DNA of 64,000 nucleotides from Thalassobacillus devorans MSP14 (GCF_000496835.1 NZ_KI543236.1:1778773-1842772); one strand, 5' to 3'. Counted from the stretch's first letter, positions 16,712 through 25,883 are shown. Translations and numbers: made by a program. The notes: generated by a model from the letters alone, not told the origin.

Positions 16712-17173
16712 CTATAAAAGGTCGGAAGAAGGACGCCTTGATTGTTGCTGCCCGCCGCTCTTGCTACCTTTTTGCAATAATTCCTGAATTTTTTCAATGA
16801 CCGGAGGTGCTAAATCCAGCATTCTCTCGTAAAGATGCGTTTGTTCGTTCAAATGAATCATCTGTACTCCCTGCTTTCTAACAACTAAAAAAGCAATTGG
16901 AGTAATGGAGACACCGCCACCACTGCCACCGCCAAATGGCAGCTCTTCTTCTGATTGATCCTGGCTTCGTCCATCTTTCCCTTGATCCCCGCCACTTTTC
17001 GCTTTGAATTCACTGCCTCCGGCCGCAAACCCGAATCCAACTCTGGAAACCGGGATAATGATACTACCATCAGGCGATTCGACCGGCTCACCGACAATTG
17101 TATTGACATCAATCATTTCTTTCAGACTATCCATTGCTGTGGTCATTAGACCTTGAATCGGATGCTCATTCAT
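16712..17173 (-). CDS. ytfJ: Sporulation protein YtfJ (GerW)
   Basis: YtfJ/GerW is a forespore protein needed for normal germination in B. subtilis. Of 153 residues, the N-terminal block [27 protein letters not shown] and the core [20 protein letters not shown] are strongly family-like. Next comes a Gly/Ser-rich linker with [18 protein letters not shown], then a helical C-terminus and a basic, Gln-rich tail. Upstream ytfI (36 bases away) is very likely in the same operon. No membrane helix is clear. The SD is AGGAGG before ATG 17173. Confidence 0.93.
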   Translation of the reverse strand: MNEHPIQGLMTTAMDSLKEMIDVNTIVGEPVESPDGSIIIPVSRVGFGFAAGGSEFKAKSGGDQGKDGRSQDQSEEELPFGGGSGGGVSITPIAFLVVRKQGVQMIHLNEQTHLYERMLDLAPPVIEKIQELLQKGSKSGGQQQSRRPSSDLL

Positions 17174-17209
17174 GCTATTACCTCCTGCTAATCATCTGGC
17201 TTTTTCAGG

Positions 17210-17773
17210 CTATCTGTTCACGTATCGTAACCACACATATATAGCCTTACCAAGCCGGAAAGAAAATATACCATCAGCATGCACATGAAAGCATGGCATT
17301 TGAAAGGATGGCTCCACCCGGAAATGAGCAGGCTTTTTTATGGTGAACAATTGATTGATCAATTGTTCCAACAGGGAACCAATCGCGATCAGCCCACCAG
17401 CAACAGAACCAGTCGAAGAAGCGTTACCTGTTCCTACACGCATCATGCTATTCATTTTATGTATTGTTATCGCTCTCCCCATTTGCACCAGCTGATGCAG
17501 ATTTAAATTCCTTTTTTTATTATCATCCCTGTTTTGCTGTCTCAAGAATTCTTCTGCTTTTTTCTCCACATGTGCTAGTCCTGTCTCACCATCTGCTAAA
17601 TGGTTAAAATCAATACGCTTTCGATAAACAGGCAGAAAACCCAAATAAGCGACTAATGTAAGCCGCTTTTCAATAGGCAGGATTATCAAATGAAATTTGA
17701 GTGATATTCTGATGAATAGTAATCCGGCCAGTACGAACATCAACAATAAAAAGGTAATCCAAATCCATTCCAT
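17210..17773 (-). CDS. ytfI: YtfI, DUF2953 protein
   Basis: This 187-residue protein has one N-terminal helix (5-25) and a domain recognised as DUF2953 (YtfI), conserved with YtfJ in spore formers; its molecular function is unknown. The C-terminal segment GGLIAIGSLLEQLINQLF and the repeated beta-like FRVEPSFQ and FHVHADGIFSFRLGKAIY stretches are family features. It is the first gene of the ytfI-ytfJ pair and is divergent from NAD kinase. Upstream, GATACTA at a plausible distance from GTTTAT loosely resembles a forespore sigma-factor promoter, which I hold only weakly. Confidence 0.85.
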   Translation of the reverse strand: MEWIWITFLLLMFVLAGLLFIRISLKFHLIILPIEKRLTLVAYLGFLPVYRKRIDFNHLADGETGLAHVEKKAEEFLRQQNRDDNKKRNLNLHQLVQMGRAITIHKMNSMMRVGTGNASSTGSVAGGLIAIGSLLEQLINQLFTIKKPAHFRVEPSFQMPCFHVHADGIFSFRLGKAIYVWLRYVNR

Positions 17774-17924
17774 GAGACCTCACCTGCATATTAGTATCAA
17801 CATTAGCCCAAACGAATAAACATATTTCTACAAACATTTTCATACAATGGGCGGCTTGGAAGCATTTCCCCTTACAACCTGGAGATGATAAAATAAAGAT
17901 TACCAAGTAGAGGGAGGCATACAT

Positions 17925-18728
17925 ATGTCGAATAACAGACAAAACCTTTTTTTCTATTACCCACCGAACAAAGAGCTTGATATAAAGCTTCAGCCATTAT
18001 TTAAGCTTGCTGAAGAAAATGGCTTTACCATTTTGGATGACTCGAAAAATGCCAATATCATAATCAGTGTCGGAGGAGATGGAACATTCCTTCAAGCTGT
18101 CAGAAAAACAGGATTTCGCCAGGATTGTCTATACGTCGGTATCCGGAGAGAAGACGAAGCAGGACTTTACTGTGATTTCAATATTGATGACTTTGACACA
18201 ATGGTCGATTCGATGGTCAATGCCGACTTGGAAGTCAGAAGATTTCCGGTTATTGAAGCGACCGTCGATAATGAATCCACGATGCTTTGTTTGAATGAAT
18301 GCAGTCTGCGTTCAACATTGATAAAAACAATTGTGGTCGATGTTTTTATTGATGATCGGCCATTTGAGACATTCCGCGGCGATGGTTTAGTCGTAGCGAC
18401 ACCTACCGGAAGTACCGGTTACAATAAATCGACCAAAGGTGCAGTGATCGATCCGAAGCTTCCTTGTTTCCAGGTAAGTGAAATCGCTTCACTGAATAAT
18501 AATCGTTACCGGACACTCGGATCACCATTTGTATTAAGCGGAGAAAGAACGTTGAAATTAAGTGTCCAGCAGGATGGTAATGATTATCCAATTATTGGGA
18601 TGGATAATGAAGCTTACTCTATCCGCAATATTAAAGATTTGTCCATTAATCTAAGCGACCGTGTTATCAAGACCGTTAAAATGAAGGATAATACTTTCTG
18701 GGATCGCGTAAAGCGAACCTTTTTATAA
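17925..18728 (+). CDS. nadK: NAD kinase (second-type, NadK2/PpnKB)
   Basis: It phosphorylates NAD to NADP in the cytoplasm. The GGDGT motif (50-54, in ISVGGDGTFLQA) carries the catalytic Asp, and the NE motif lies in LCLNECSLRS (about 124-133). TPTGSTGYNKS is the conserved substrate loop, here with N-K-S, and the tail VKRTFL is usual. The length of 267 residues fits the PpnKB (YtdI) paralogue of Bacillus rather than PpnKA. AGAGGGAGG precedes ATG 17925. It is monocistronic with a strong terminator. Confidence 0.93.
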   Translation: MSNNRQNLFFYYPPNKELDIKLQPLFKLAEENGFTILDDSKNANIIISVGGDGTFLQAVRKTGFRQDCLYVGIRREDEAGLYCDFNIDDFDTMVDSMVNADLEVRRFPVIEATVDNESTMLCLNECSLRSTLIKTIVVDVFIDDRPFETFRGDGLVVATPTGSTGYNKSTKGAVIDPKLPCFQVSEIASLNNNRYRTLGSPFVLSGERTLKLSVQQDGNDYPIIGMDNEAYSIRNIKDLSINLSDRVIKTVKMKDNTFWDRVKRTFL

Positions 18729-18735
18729 AATAATG

Positions 18736-18768
18736 AAGTCCTGGCACTAACTAAACGTGCCAGGACTT
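18736..18768 (+). terminator. Intrinsic terminator of NAD kinase gene
   Basis: AAGTCCTGGCAC (18736-18747) pairs perfectly with GTGCCAGGACTT (18757-18768), followed by TATTATTT. Confidence 0.85.
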
Positions 18769-18849
18769 TATTATTTGCTCTGTTGATTTTTCATAAGTGC
18801 TTATTCAACAAAATGGCCGGATTATGGAAGACTTGATTTCGAGATGTTG

Positions 18850-18985
18850 TTGGAGTTGAGGGGCTTCGGGAAACGATTCGCTTTCCGCGGGGAAGCCGGC
18901 AAGCCTCCTCGAGCTAAAGCTCTGCGGGGTCTTGCCAGTCTATCCTTTCCCGCAGGAGTCTCAACCTTCCCCCATGCCCCTTGCC
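18850..18985 (-). repeat. Palindromic intergenic repeat element, inverted copy
   Basis: Read on the minus strand, this contains GAGACTCCTGCGGGAA, CCCCGCAGAGC, CGAGGAGGCTTGCC and CCGCGGAAAGCG in the same order as the copy at 19072-19190. Outer arms (GGGGC...GCCCC) pair imperfectly. The interval 18770-19267 contains no credible gene; these two copies fill most of it. Confidence 0.6.
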
Positions 18986-19071
18986 AATATAAAGCACTCG
19001 AAATCGTGCTTGTACTTTCTGTGTTATAAATACGCTATTCCTGATAAAGTTTCGAGACACAAATAAACGTA

Positions 19072-19244
19072 TGGCGGCAGGGAAAACGGTGAGACTCCTG
19101 TGGGATGAACATGAGCGGTGAGATCCCGCAAGGCGAAGCCTGAGGAAGCTCACCACATGCCCACGGAAAGCGATCCGTTTTCCCTGCCGCCATAATCGCT
19201 ACCTGAAATCTCGAAACTGAGTCTTCAGCTATTGGGAGCTTATC
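19072..19244 (+). repeat. Palindromic intergenic repeat element, direct copy with 17-bp perfect arms
   Basis: GGCGGCAGGGAAAACGG (19072-19088) pairs perfectly with 19174-19190. Nested inside are CTGTGGG/CCCACGG, GGTGAG/CTCACC and AGGC-GAA-GCCT, giving one continuous long hairpin. The 3' flank CTCGAAACTGAGTCTTCAG is shared with the remnant near 3.8 kb. Confidence 0.75.
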
Positions 19245-19267
19245 TGAAATTTCCCATAGCATTATTA

Positions 19268-20863
19268 TTAAGTTCTTTGATATACAACTTCTCCATCTAC
19301 TACAGTCATCGATACATTCGCATCGACAATTTCATGGGCTGCAATCGTAAACAAGTCACGATCCAATACAGTGAAATCAGCAGTGTAGCCCTCTTTAATT
19401 TTGCCACGGTCGTGTTCATGCTTGATTGCAAATGCACTTCCACTAGTATAGAGGGAAATTGCTTCATACATAGACAGCTGCTGGGAAGGATTATAAACTT
19501 TTTGATCATAACTAGCCCGCCGTTCGACTGCAGCTCGTATTCCTAATAGAGGATTGATTTCTTCAATAGGCGCATCAGAACCTCCCGCACAAGGAATTCC
19601 TTTGTCCAATAAAGTTTTCCATGCGTATGCATGCTTCAGACGGTGCTCACCGATCCGTTCGATTACCCAAGGAAAGTCTGATGCAACAAATGTCGGCTGT
19701 AAATCCAATATTACATTCAATTCAGCCAATTTCTCATATAACTCTTCGCGCATGATCTGTGCATGAATAATACGATCTCTTTCCCCAGTAGCCAGAGGAT
19801 TTTTCTTGAGGATATCTGCAATAGTCTCAACTGCCTGATCTCCAATTGCATGTACGGCTACAGGCATTTGCTTATCCCTAGCCTTACGGATGAGCTTTTC
19901 TAAAGATTTCTTTTCATGGATAGCTACTCCACGATTCAGCGGGTCATCTGCATAAGCTTCTGATAGCCAGGCTGTTCTTCCGCCAAGAGCACCATCGGAA
20001 AATATCTTCATAGCACCAAGTTCTACAAAATCCGTGCCACTTTTGAACCTATAGCCATTATCATGCATATCTTCCACAACTTCATGATGTACCAATAAAT
20101 GGGCCCGGAACTTCAATTGGTTTCCGTCAATGACTGCCCGAAAGGCATCAAAAGTTTTTTGAAAGCCGCCATAATAATTCAAGTCTTCACTGTGGCCGCC
20201 AACCAGCCCATTCATATGCATATCATTTACCGCCATCTTCAAGGCCCGTTCCAGGTACTGAGGAGTAACCTCGGGCATCGCTTGTTTGATAAGCTCCTGT
20301 GCTTGATCGTGAAAATAGCCTAGAGGTTCCCCGATTTCTGAGCGAACAATCAGTCCCCCTTGAGGATCTGGTGTAGCAGCAGTTACCCCTCCGAGCTCCA
20401 TCGCCTTTGAATTGGCAAGCAGAGCATGGCGGCAAATTCTGGTCAACAGCATGGGATGATCGGTAGTGATTTCATCCAGTTCATCTTTATAGATAATCCG
20501 CTGATCTTCCCATTGATTCTCATTCCACCCCTCACCAATGATCCATTCCCCTTTGGGAATCTGCTCTGCATGCTGTCTCAATGCCCATTTAACTTCCTCG
20601 GCAGATCTCATAAAAGACAAATCCAGCCGTTGCAGACGCTCACCATGGCCAATGATATGCAAGTGACTATCTACAAACCCTGGGTACATGACATGACCCA
20701 TCAAATTATACTCTTTCGTCAACTGTTTTTCATATGTATGATACAGTTGCTGGCTATTTCCTACTGCAATGATTTCACCATTATCTGTAACTACCGCTTC
20801 TACCCATTCTCCTTCCTTCTCCATTGTATATATTTTTCCACCATACCATAATTCAGCCATCAT
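19268..20863 (-). CDS. Amidohydrolase of the YtcJ/N-substituted formamide deformylase type
   Basis: This 531-residue metal-dependent amidohydrolase has the metal motif DSHLHIIGHGE (65-75), a composite N-terminal beta region, and later FVELGAMKIFSDGALGGRTA, VAVHAIGDQA, IIHAQI and GGSDAPIEEINPL, the ordered signature of the family. Substrates of such proteins are mostly unknown; relatives hydrolyse formamides or exoenzyme substrates. It closely resembles B. subtilis YtcJ in length and motifs. There is no signal peptide. Two adjacent ATGs follow GGGAGAAGG; I kept the first. Monocistronic by spacing. Confidence 0.88.
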   Translation of the reverse strand: MMAELWYGGKIYTMEKEGEWVEAVVTDNGEIIAVGNSQQLYHTYEKQLTKEYNLMGHVMYPGFVDSHLHIIGHGERLQRLDLSFMRSAEEVKWALRQHAEQIPKGEWIIGEGWNENQWEDQRIIYKDELDEITTDHPMLLTRICRHALLANSKAMELGGVTAATPDPQGGLIVRSEIGEPLGYFHDQAQELIKQAMPEVTPQYLERALKMAVNDMHMNGLVGGHSEDLNYYGGFQKTFDAFRAVIDGNQLKFRAHLLVHHEVVEDMHDNGYRFKSGTDFVELGAMKIFSDGALGGRTAWLSEAYADDPLNRGVAIHEKKSLEKLIRKARDKQMPVAVHAIGDQAVETIADILKKNPLATGERDRIIHAQIMREELYEKLAELNVILDLQPTFVASDFPWVIERIGEHRLKHAYAWKTLLDKGIPCAGGSDAPIEEINPLLGIRAAVERRASYDQKVYNPSQQLSMYEAISLYTSGSAFAIKHEHDRGKIKEGYTADFTVLDRDLFTIAAHEIVDANVSMTVVDGEVVYQRT

Positions 20864-21021
20864 ACCTTCTCCCTTCTTACTATGTATATTTGCTCCCCTG
20901 CAGTCACTTATTCTTCCTTATTGCACACATCACCCGGAAGAGTTTTTGCCATGGATCGCTCTTTTTCTGAATGTAAACAATTATAAGGTGATTAAATCCA
21001 CCCTATACTCATCATAAAGAA

Positions 21022-21048
21022 AAGCCTTGCTGAAGAACAGCAAGACTT
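21022..21048 (-). terminator. Intrinsic terminator of the SASP gene
   Basis: AAGCCTTGCTG (21022-21032) pairs with CAGCAAGACTT (21038-21048) with one G-T pair; TTTTC follows on the minus strand. Confidence 0.75.
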
Positions 21049-21071
21049 TAGCCATACATATAATTTTTTAG

Positions 21072-21272
21072 TTATTGTTGACCACCAAATTGTTGCTCAG
21101 CTTGTTGAACCAAGCGTTTAGTGATTTCACCACCAACTGAACCGTTGGCACGGGAAGTTGAATCAGGACCAAGTTGAACACCAAACTCTTGAGCGATTTC
21201 AGTTTTCATTTGATCCAAAGCTTGTTGTACACCAGGTACTACTAATTGATTTGAGCTGTTGTTGTTCGCCAT
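21072..21272 (-). CDS. sspA: Small acid-soluble spore protein, alpha/beta type
   Basis: These proteins coat and protect spore DNA in the forespore and are cut by the Gpr protease at germination. The 66 residues hold both classic signatures: [10 protein letters not shown] (23-32, including the Gpr cleavage context) and [13 protein letters not shown] (44-56). An N-terminal Asn/Ser-rich stretch is typical. GGAGGTG precedes ATG 21272. A sigma-G-type promoter lies upstream. The position beside thiI matches sspA of B. subtilis, which is why I use that symbol, although alpha/beta paralogues are hard to tell apart by sequence. Confidence 0.92.
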   Translation of the reverse strand: MANNNSSNQLVVPGVQQALDQMKTEIAQEFGVQLGPDSTSRANGSVGGEITKRLVQQAEQQFGGQQ

Positions 21273-21296
21273 GTTGTTTCACCTCCTCGTTACTTC

Positions 21297-21327
21297 TATC
21301 ATGCGTAACGAGGATTTTTTTCATTCA
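21297..21327 (-). promoter_or_regulatory. Sigma-G-type promoter of the SASP gene
   Basis: Minus strand: TGAATG (21322-21327), 18-base spacer, CATGATA (21297-21303), close to the forespore sigma-G consensus. A 9-bp perfect inverted repeat (21285-21293 with 21305-21313) brackets the -10 box. Confidence 0.7.
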
Positions 21328-21380
21328 AAACTCACACTGGTATTTGTTGCTAGTAGGTTAAAGGTTGTCACAAAGCATAT

Positions 21381-22589
21381 TTAGAACAAATCTTTAAATT
21401 CATTTACAGACTCTGAAGCTGTTTGAAGTTTAAGCTCCATGATCTCTCTTTCCTCTACTGCTTGTTTAATATCTTCAGAAAAATCAACTGCTGATTCATA
21501 ATATCTGGCTTTCTCTTTACTTGGCCTCGTTTTAGGGGATTTTGGTACAAAGACTGTACAACAATCCTCATATGGGCGGATAGAAATATCATACATACCT
21601 ATTTGTTGAGAAATTGATATGATATCAAGCTTATCCATGGCGACCAACGGACGGATTACTGGATAATTGGTCACATCGTTGATAGCACTCATACTCTCCA
21701 TCGTCTGACTTGCAACCTGGCCCAGAGATTCACCAGTAGTCATAGAAAGAATCTCCTGTTCTTTTGCAACAGCTTCACTGATTCTTAACATCAGTCTTCT
21801 CATAATGGTCATACTATACCCTTCAGGCATTTCCTGATGGATTTTTTGCTGAATATTCGTAAAAGGTATGAGATGAACTTTTAATTTAATACCGAAGCGA
21901 GTCAATTCCTGTGCTAAATCCATAACTTTCTGTTTAGCCCGCTCACTCGTGTAAGGAGGGGAGTGAAAATGAATCGCTTCAACTTCAACACCTCGCTTCA
22001 TAGCGAGATATCCGGCAACCGGACTATCGATTCCTCCGGATAAAAGTAATAAAGTCTTGCCGGTTGTCCCTACTGGCAGACCACCTGCGCCAGGGTATTT
22101 TTTTGCAGTAATATAAACCGCGTCCTGCCGGATTTCCACAGAAATCTCTACATCAGGATTGTGAACATCAACTGTTACATCCTCTGTATTTTTTAAGATA
22201 TGGCCGCCTAAACGCTGATTCATTTCCTGCGATCCAATCGGGAACGTTTTATCCGTACGTTTTGCAGATATTTTGAAAGTCTTTGCGTTTTCTGAATCAT
22301 TAAAGGCAAACAGTGCTGCTTCTTTAATTTTATCTTCCTCTTTTTCAGTTCGAATGGCAAAACTTAAACTCTGAATGCCAAACACTTCCTGACATGTTTC
22401 CATGACTTTATAGGGATCTTCTCCATTTAACATGACATACATACGATCTCTTGTTTTCTTTAGTTTAGTAGCTGGATATCGTTTCAATTTATGTGTCACA
22501 TTGCTTTGCAGCTTTTGCTCAAACTTATGACGGTTTTTTCCTTTAAGCGCCATTTCACCGTAACGCACCATGATTTGATCGAATTGCAT
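21381..22589 (-). CDS. thiI: ThiI, tRNA 4-thiouridine synthase
   Basis: ThiI adenylates tRNA uridine-8 and transfers sulfur to make 4-thiouridine. The 402-residue protein has an N-terminal ferredoxin-like region, a THUMP domain (about 60-165) and a PP-loop ATPase with SGGIDSP (184-190). It ends without a rhodanese domain, the short Gram-positive form. The dedicated cysteine desulfurase gene nifZ lies only 7 bases upstream in the same operon, and in B. subtilis it feeds sulfur to ThiI. ATG 22589 follows the nifZ stop directly. Confidence 0.95.
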   Translation of the reverse strand: MQFDQIMVRYGEMALKGKNRHKFEQKLQSNVTHKLKRYPATKLKKTRDRMYVMLNGEDPYKVMETCQEVFGIQSLSFAIRTEKEEDKIKEAALFAFNDSENAKTFKISAKRTDKTFPIGSQEMNQRLGGHILKNTEDVTVDVHNPDVEISVEIRQDAVYITAKKYPGAGGLPVGTTGKTLLLLSGGIDSPVAGYLAMKRGVEVEAIHFHSPPYTSERAKQKVMDLAQELTRFGIKLKVHLIPFTNIQQKIHQEMPEGYSMTIMRRLMLRISEAVAKEQEILSMTTGESLGQVASQTMESMSAINDVTNYPVIRPLVAMDKLDIISISQQIGMYDISIRPYEDCCTVFVPKSPKTRPSKEKARYYESAVDFSEDIKQAVEEREIMELKLQTASESVNEFKDLF

Positions 22590-22596
22590 AATTTAT

Positions 22597-23736
22597 CTAC
22601 CCCATCACTTTGTTTAATTCCGCTAGTACTTTTTCTAATTCACTTGCAAACATATCAATTTCTTCTTGTGTATTTTGATAAGACATACTGATTCGCAAAG
22701 CACTTGTCGTCCTGTCTTCTTTCAGCTGACAGGCAGCCAAAACAGCACTTTCATCTGATCGTTTGGAAGAACAGGCAGACATGGTGGAAATGTATATCCC
22801 TTTTTCTCCGAGCGCATGAATGACTACTTCCGGCTTAAAACCAGGCACAGAAACATTAATAATATGTGGAGCTGCCTCCGATGGTGAATTAATGATGACA
22901 AAAGGATTAACAGCCAGCCTGTTTCTCAACCGCTCATTCAAAGTTCTAAGCTTATTCACGGCTGTTGCTTTCTGTTGCATGCTCATTCGCAACGCTTTAA
23001 CAAATGAAACATTCCCTGCCAGGTTTTCTGTCCCTGCCCGGTATGCCCCTTCCTGACCACCACCGTGATGAAGAGGGAAAAGTTTCGTCCTCCTTTTGAC
23101 GAATAAAGCCCCAGTACCATTCAAGCCATGAACCTTATGACCTGACATGGTACATAGATCAATTCCACATTCATAAAAGTCCATATCTATCTTTCCAAGA
23201 CCCTGGACATGATCGACATGGAAAAATATCTTTGGATACTCATGAACTACTTGTCCTATTTCACGAATCGGCTGGACAGTGCCCAGCTCATTATTCACAG
23301 ACATGATACTGATTAATACTGTATCCTGCCGTATGCTTGCCTTAATATCTTCCACTCGTACCGAACCCGTTTCTGTAACAGGGAGGTAGCTGACTTCAAA
23401 TCCTAAAGATTCCAAGGCCCTGCATGCTTCCAGAACAGAAGGGTGTTCGATTTGTGTTGTAATAATATGCTTCCCTCTACTCTGGTGTTCTAATGCAATC
23501 CCCTTTATCGCGATGTTGTTCCCTTCGGTTCCTCCGGATGTAAAAATAACCTCTTCGGGAGATACTTTCAGAAGCTGTGCTGCCTGTTTTTTGGATTGAA
23601 GTAATAAACGTTCCGCTTCGCTTCCAAATTTGTGGATAGAAGAAGGGTTGGCATAATATTGTTCTGCTACTTTTTGAAAGCTCTGGACGACTTCCGGATA
23701 AGGTTTTGTCGTCGCACTATTGTCTAAATATATCAT
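22597..23736 (-). CDS. nifZ: Cysteine desulfurase (NifZ type, partner of ThiI)
   Basis: This is a PLP enzyme that takes sulfur from cysteine and passes it as a persulfide. PLP Lys201 lies in TMSGHKVHG, the cofactor-stacking His in TTQIEHPS and the mobile catalytic Cys322 in STMSACSSK. Starting at ATG 23736 (GAAGGGGA upstream) gives 379 residues beginning MIYLDNSATTK, the family start; an ATG at 23772 is not preceded by an SD. It is directly followed by thiI, so its likely role is tRNA thiolation rather than general Fe-S assembly. Confidence 0.93.
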   Translation of the reverse strand: MIYLDNSATTKPYPEVVQSFQKVAEQYYANPSSIHKFGSEAERLLLQSKKQAAQLLKVSPEEVIFTSGGTEGNNIAIKGIALEHQSRGKHIITTQIEHPSVLEACRALESLGFEVSYLPVTETGSVRVEDIKASIRQDTVLISIMSVNNELGTVQPIREIGQVVHEYPKIFFHVDHVQGLGKIDMDFYECGIDLCTMSGHKVHGLNGTGALFVKRRTKLFPLHHGGGQEGAYRAGTENLAGNVSFVKALRMSMQQKATAVNKLRTLNERLRNRLAVNPFVIINSPSEAAPHIINVSVPGFKPEVVIHALGEKGIYISTMSACSSKRSDESAVLAACQLKEDRTTSALRISMSYQNTQEEIDMFASELEKVLAELNKVMG

Positions 23737-23803
23737 CGGGATGTCCCCTTCAGCGTTATTTTGCAGTCTCATATATTATCATAACTTATGTTAAAAATAA
23801 ACA

Positions 23804-23842
23804 ATACAGGAACTGTCACTAAAGTCATGACGGTTCCTGTAT
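23804..23842 (-). terminator. Intrinsic terminator after the ezrA operon
   Basis: ATACAGGAAC-t-GTCA pairs with TGAC-g-GTTCCTGTAT; the minus strand continues TTGTTTATTTTT. Confidence 0.8.
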
Positions 23843-23847
23843 TTATA

Positions 23848-24180
23848 CTAATACTTATTTTCTGGATCTTCTCCAGCTTCTAATGAAGCCAATAAAGTAT
23901 CAATCGAAAGACGTCCATCTTTAGAAACGTCCTCTACCCACGCTTTGGTAATCGCGGTTTCACCTATAATTGTGCCACCCACTGCTGTCTCTCTATCCTT
24001 TGCTGCCAAGTCAGCCAGTTCTGGAATTTTTGGTACACTGCGTTCCTGAATAACTATGCTATTCTTAACATTATGCGGCCGTGCTATAAGTGATTTATCT
24101 TGGGTGACTGCAATAAATATGACTGTTGACCAGATGCTAATGGTCAACAATCCTAATAAAGCGACTAGCCATGTTTTCAT
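23848..24180 (-). CDS. Hypothetical single-pass membrane or secreted protein downstream of ezrA
   Basis: I do not recognise the family. The 110-residue product (ATG 24180, six bases after GGGTGG; ATG 24186 is too close) has an N-terminal hydrophobic helix (3-26), then a polar domain with SVPKIPELADLAAKD and ETAVGGTIIGETAITKAWVEDV. It lies 11 bases downstream of ezrA and before a strong terminator, so it is almost certainly co-transcribed with that cell-division gene. A link to division or to the envelope is inference from position only. Confidence 0.7.
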   Translation of the reverse strand: MKTWLVALLGLLTISIWSTVIFIAVTQDKSLIARPHNVKNSIVIQERSVPKIPELADLAAKDRETAVGGTIIGETAITKAWVEDVSKDGRLSIDTLLASLEAGEDPENKY

Positions 24181-24191
24181 CGTCATCCACC

Positions 24192-25883
24192 CTAAACCAA
24201 AACGTTTTGTTGTGTTTTTAACCGGCTTAACCCATCCGGGTCGATCTCCTGAATAGCTTCCGCGGCTTGTTCAAGCGCCGTATCATAGTGGTAAGAACGA
24301 AATTCCCGTTCTGCTTCTGAGAGCCTGGCGGCAATCAATGGATATTGACTTCGATAGCGATTACCATATTGAATCACAGATTCTGCAAGCTGCGCCTGGT
24401 CCATTGTATAACTTGCTGCTTCAGTTACATGTGTGATCTTTGCTGAAGCATTGTCCAGGGCGGCATTAACTTTTGTCATTTCCAAAGGTTGCTGTTCTAA
24501 AGTCATAAAGACCTCTTGCAACTCCTCGTATGCTTGTTTTAATTCGACTGCCAATTCTTCAGGAATTCCAGGCATATTACTTTTATTTAATTTCCTATTG
24601 ATATCCAGTAAAGATTGCTGCATCGAGACAAGTTTTTCCTTTGCTTCATTTTCATCTTTGCGCAACGTTCTGATTCGATCACTGAATTGTTTATGTTCCA
24701 CTTGCAATTCTTCTAATTGTTTTTGGCAATCCTCAAGCTTGGCCTGTAAGTCGGTATAAGAAGTTGAATCATCTTCTAGTTTTTTCTGAAAATCAAGAAA
24801 TTGTTTCTTGATCTTCACCATCCATTTTTCCAGCAATTGCTGTTTTTCCATATCTTCATCTTCGAAGTGGTAGGTACGCTGTAATTCTTGGACTTCTTCT
24901 TTAGTGGCAAGCAGAATTTGTTCTGATTCTTCCAGCACTTTCTGATAAGGCTCATATTGTTTTTCGATATTGTTTCGAGCTATCGCTTCTTTTTCAAGCA
25001 ACTGATATATTTCCTGGATACGCACTTCGATTTCTGTGATAGAATCCTCCACCCCATCTAAGCTGCTTTGTTCCATGACAGTGAGACAGTCAGCAAGGGT
25101 TTCCCTGTGATTATGTATTTCTTTTTCAAACCCCAGATGGTTCAGGCGGTATCCTTCCTCTTTCATCTCTGCCATACCAGCCAGAATTTCATCTAACTGC
25201 ATCGGTACTTCCTGCCGGCATTTTTTATATAATAATGGAAATGCAGAGATTCGCTGTTGAAGCTCCTCCAGAATAATTTTCAGCTGGTGGACCAGTTGCT
25301 TCGCTTCCATGTAATCGCCTTGTTCCACCAAATTCCGGTAATCGTCAAGCGTTTGCTGGATCGTATTTATTTCCTCGTCAAAAGCACGGTATGCTTTTCC
25401 ATACTTATGGCGATTTTGGACCAATTCTTTTTTCAAGTCATTTAATAAAGGTTCAATATGTTCGACTTCCCGGCGGCTTGACTCTTCTGATTCCAATAGC
25501 TGTTCAAGTTCTTTGAATATTTCTTCTATGTCCTTTTCCTTGTCTTCCAGCTTCTTTTCTATCAGCTGGATTTTGTGCTTCGCTTTCCGGAATCGGTAAC
25601 GGTCTGCCGCTTCTTCGACATCGAATAGATCTTCTTCGAGATCCGGAAGCTCTTGGGTTAAGATACTATCCCAGCGTTCCCGCCATGTTTCAAACTTCTC
25701 ATGAGTTTCTCCCGACAAATTCAAATTCTTCACTTTTGAAAGCTCTTCTGTCACTTTTCGATTCATAATTTCCATTTTCCAATTTTCCAGTCGATCGACT
25801 TCATCATATATCTTTTTCCTGGCAATCAAACCATATATGATAAGCCCGATAATAACTAAAATTAACCCGATCAAATACTCCAT
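24192..25883 (-). CDS. ezrA: EzrA, septation-ring formation regulator
   Basis: EzrA is an N-terminally anchored membrane protein that inhibits FtsZ polymerisation away from midcell and recruits cell-wall synthesis to the divisome. One N-terminal helix (3-21) is followed by a cytoplasmic series of coiled-coil, spectrin-like bundles for the remaining 540 residues. GGAGG supports ATG 25883 (563 residues, the known length); the frame upstream lacks an SD. The tail LSRLKTQQNVLV is short. It is followed by a small membrane-protein gene in the same operon. Confidence 0.95.
   Translation of the reverse strand: MEYLIGLILVIIGLIIYGLIARKKIYDEVDRLENWKMEIMNRKVTEELSKVKNLNLSGETHEKFETWRERWDSILTQELPDLEEDLFDVEEAADRYRFRKAKHKIQLIEKKLEDKEKDIEEIFKELEQLLESEESSRREVEHIEPLLNDLKKELVQNRHKYGKAYRAFDEEINTIQQTLDDYRNLVEQGDYMEAKQLVHQLKIILEELQQRISAFPLLYKKCRQEVPMQLDEILAGMAEMKEEGYRLNHLGFEKEIHNHRETLADCLTVMEQSSLDGVEDSITEIEVRIQEIYQLLEKEAIARNNIEKQYEPYQKVLEESEQILLATKEEVQELQRTYHFEDEDMEKQQLLEKWMVKIKKQFLDFQKKLEDDSTSYTDLQAKLEDCQKQLEELQVEHKQFSDRIRTLRKDENEAKEKLVSMQQSLLDINRKLNKSNMPGIPEELAVELKQAYEELQEVFMTLEQQPLEMTKVNAALDNASAKITHVTEAASYTMDQAQLAESVIQYGNRYRSQYPLIAARLSEAEREFRSYHYDTALEQAAEAIQEIDPDGLSRLKTQQNVLV

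Noticed and set aside
18844-19262. Frames of 61-80 residues around the inverted repeat pair
   Set aside because: They are translations of palindromic repeats with high GC and no SD or homologous features.
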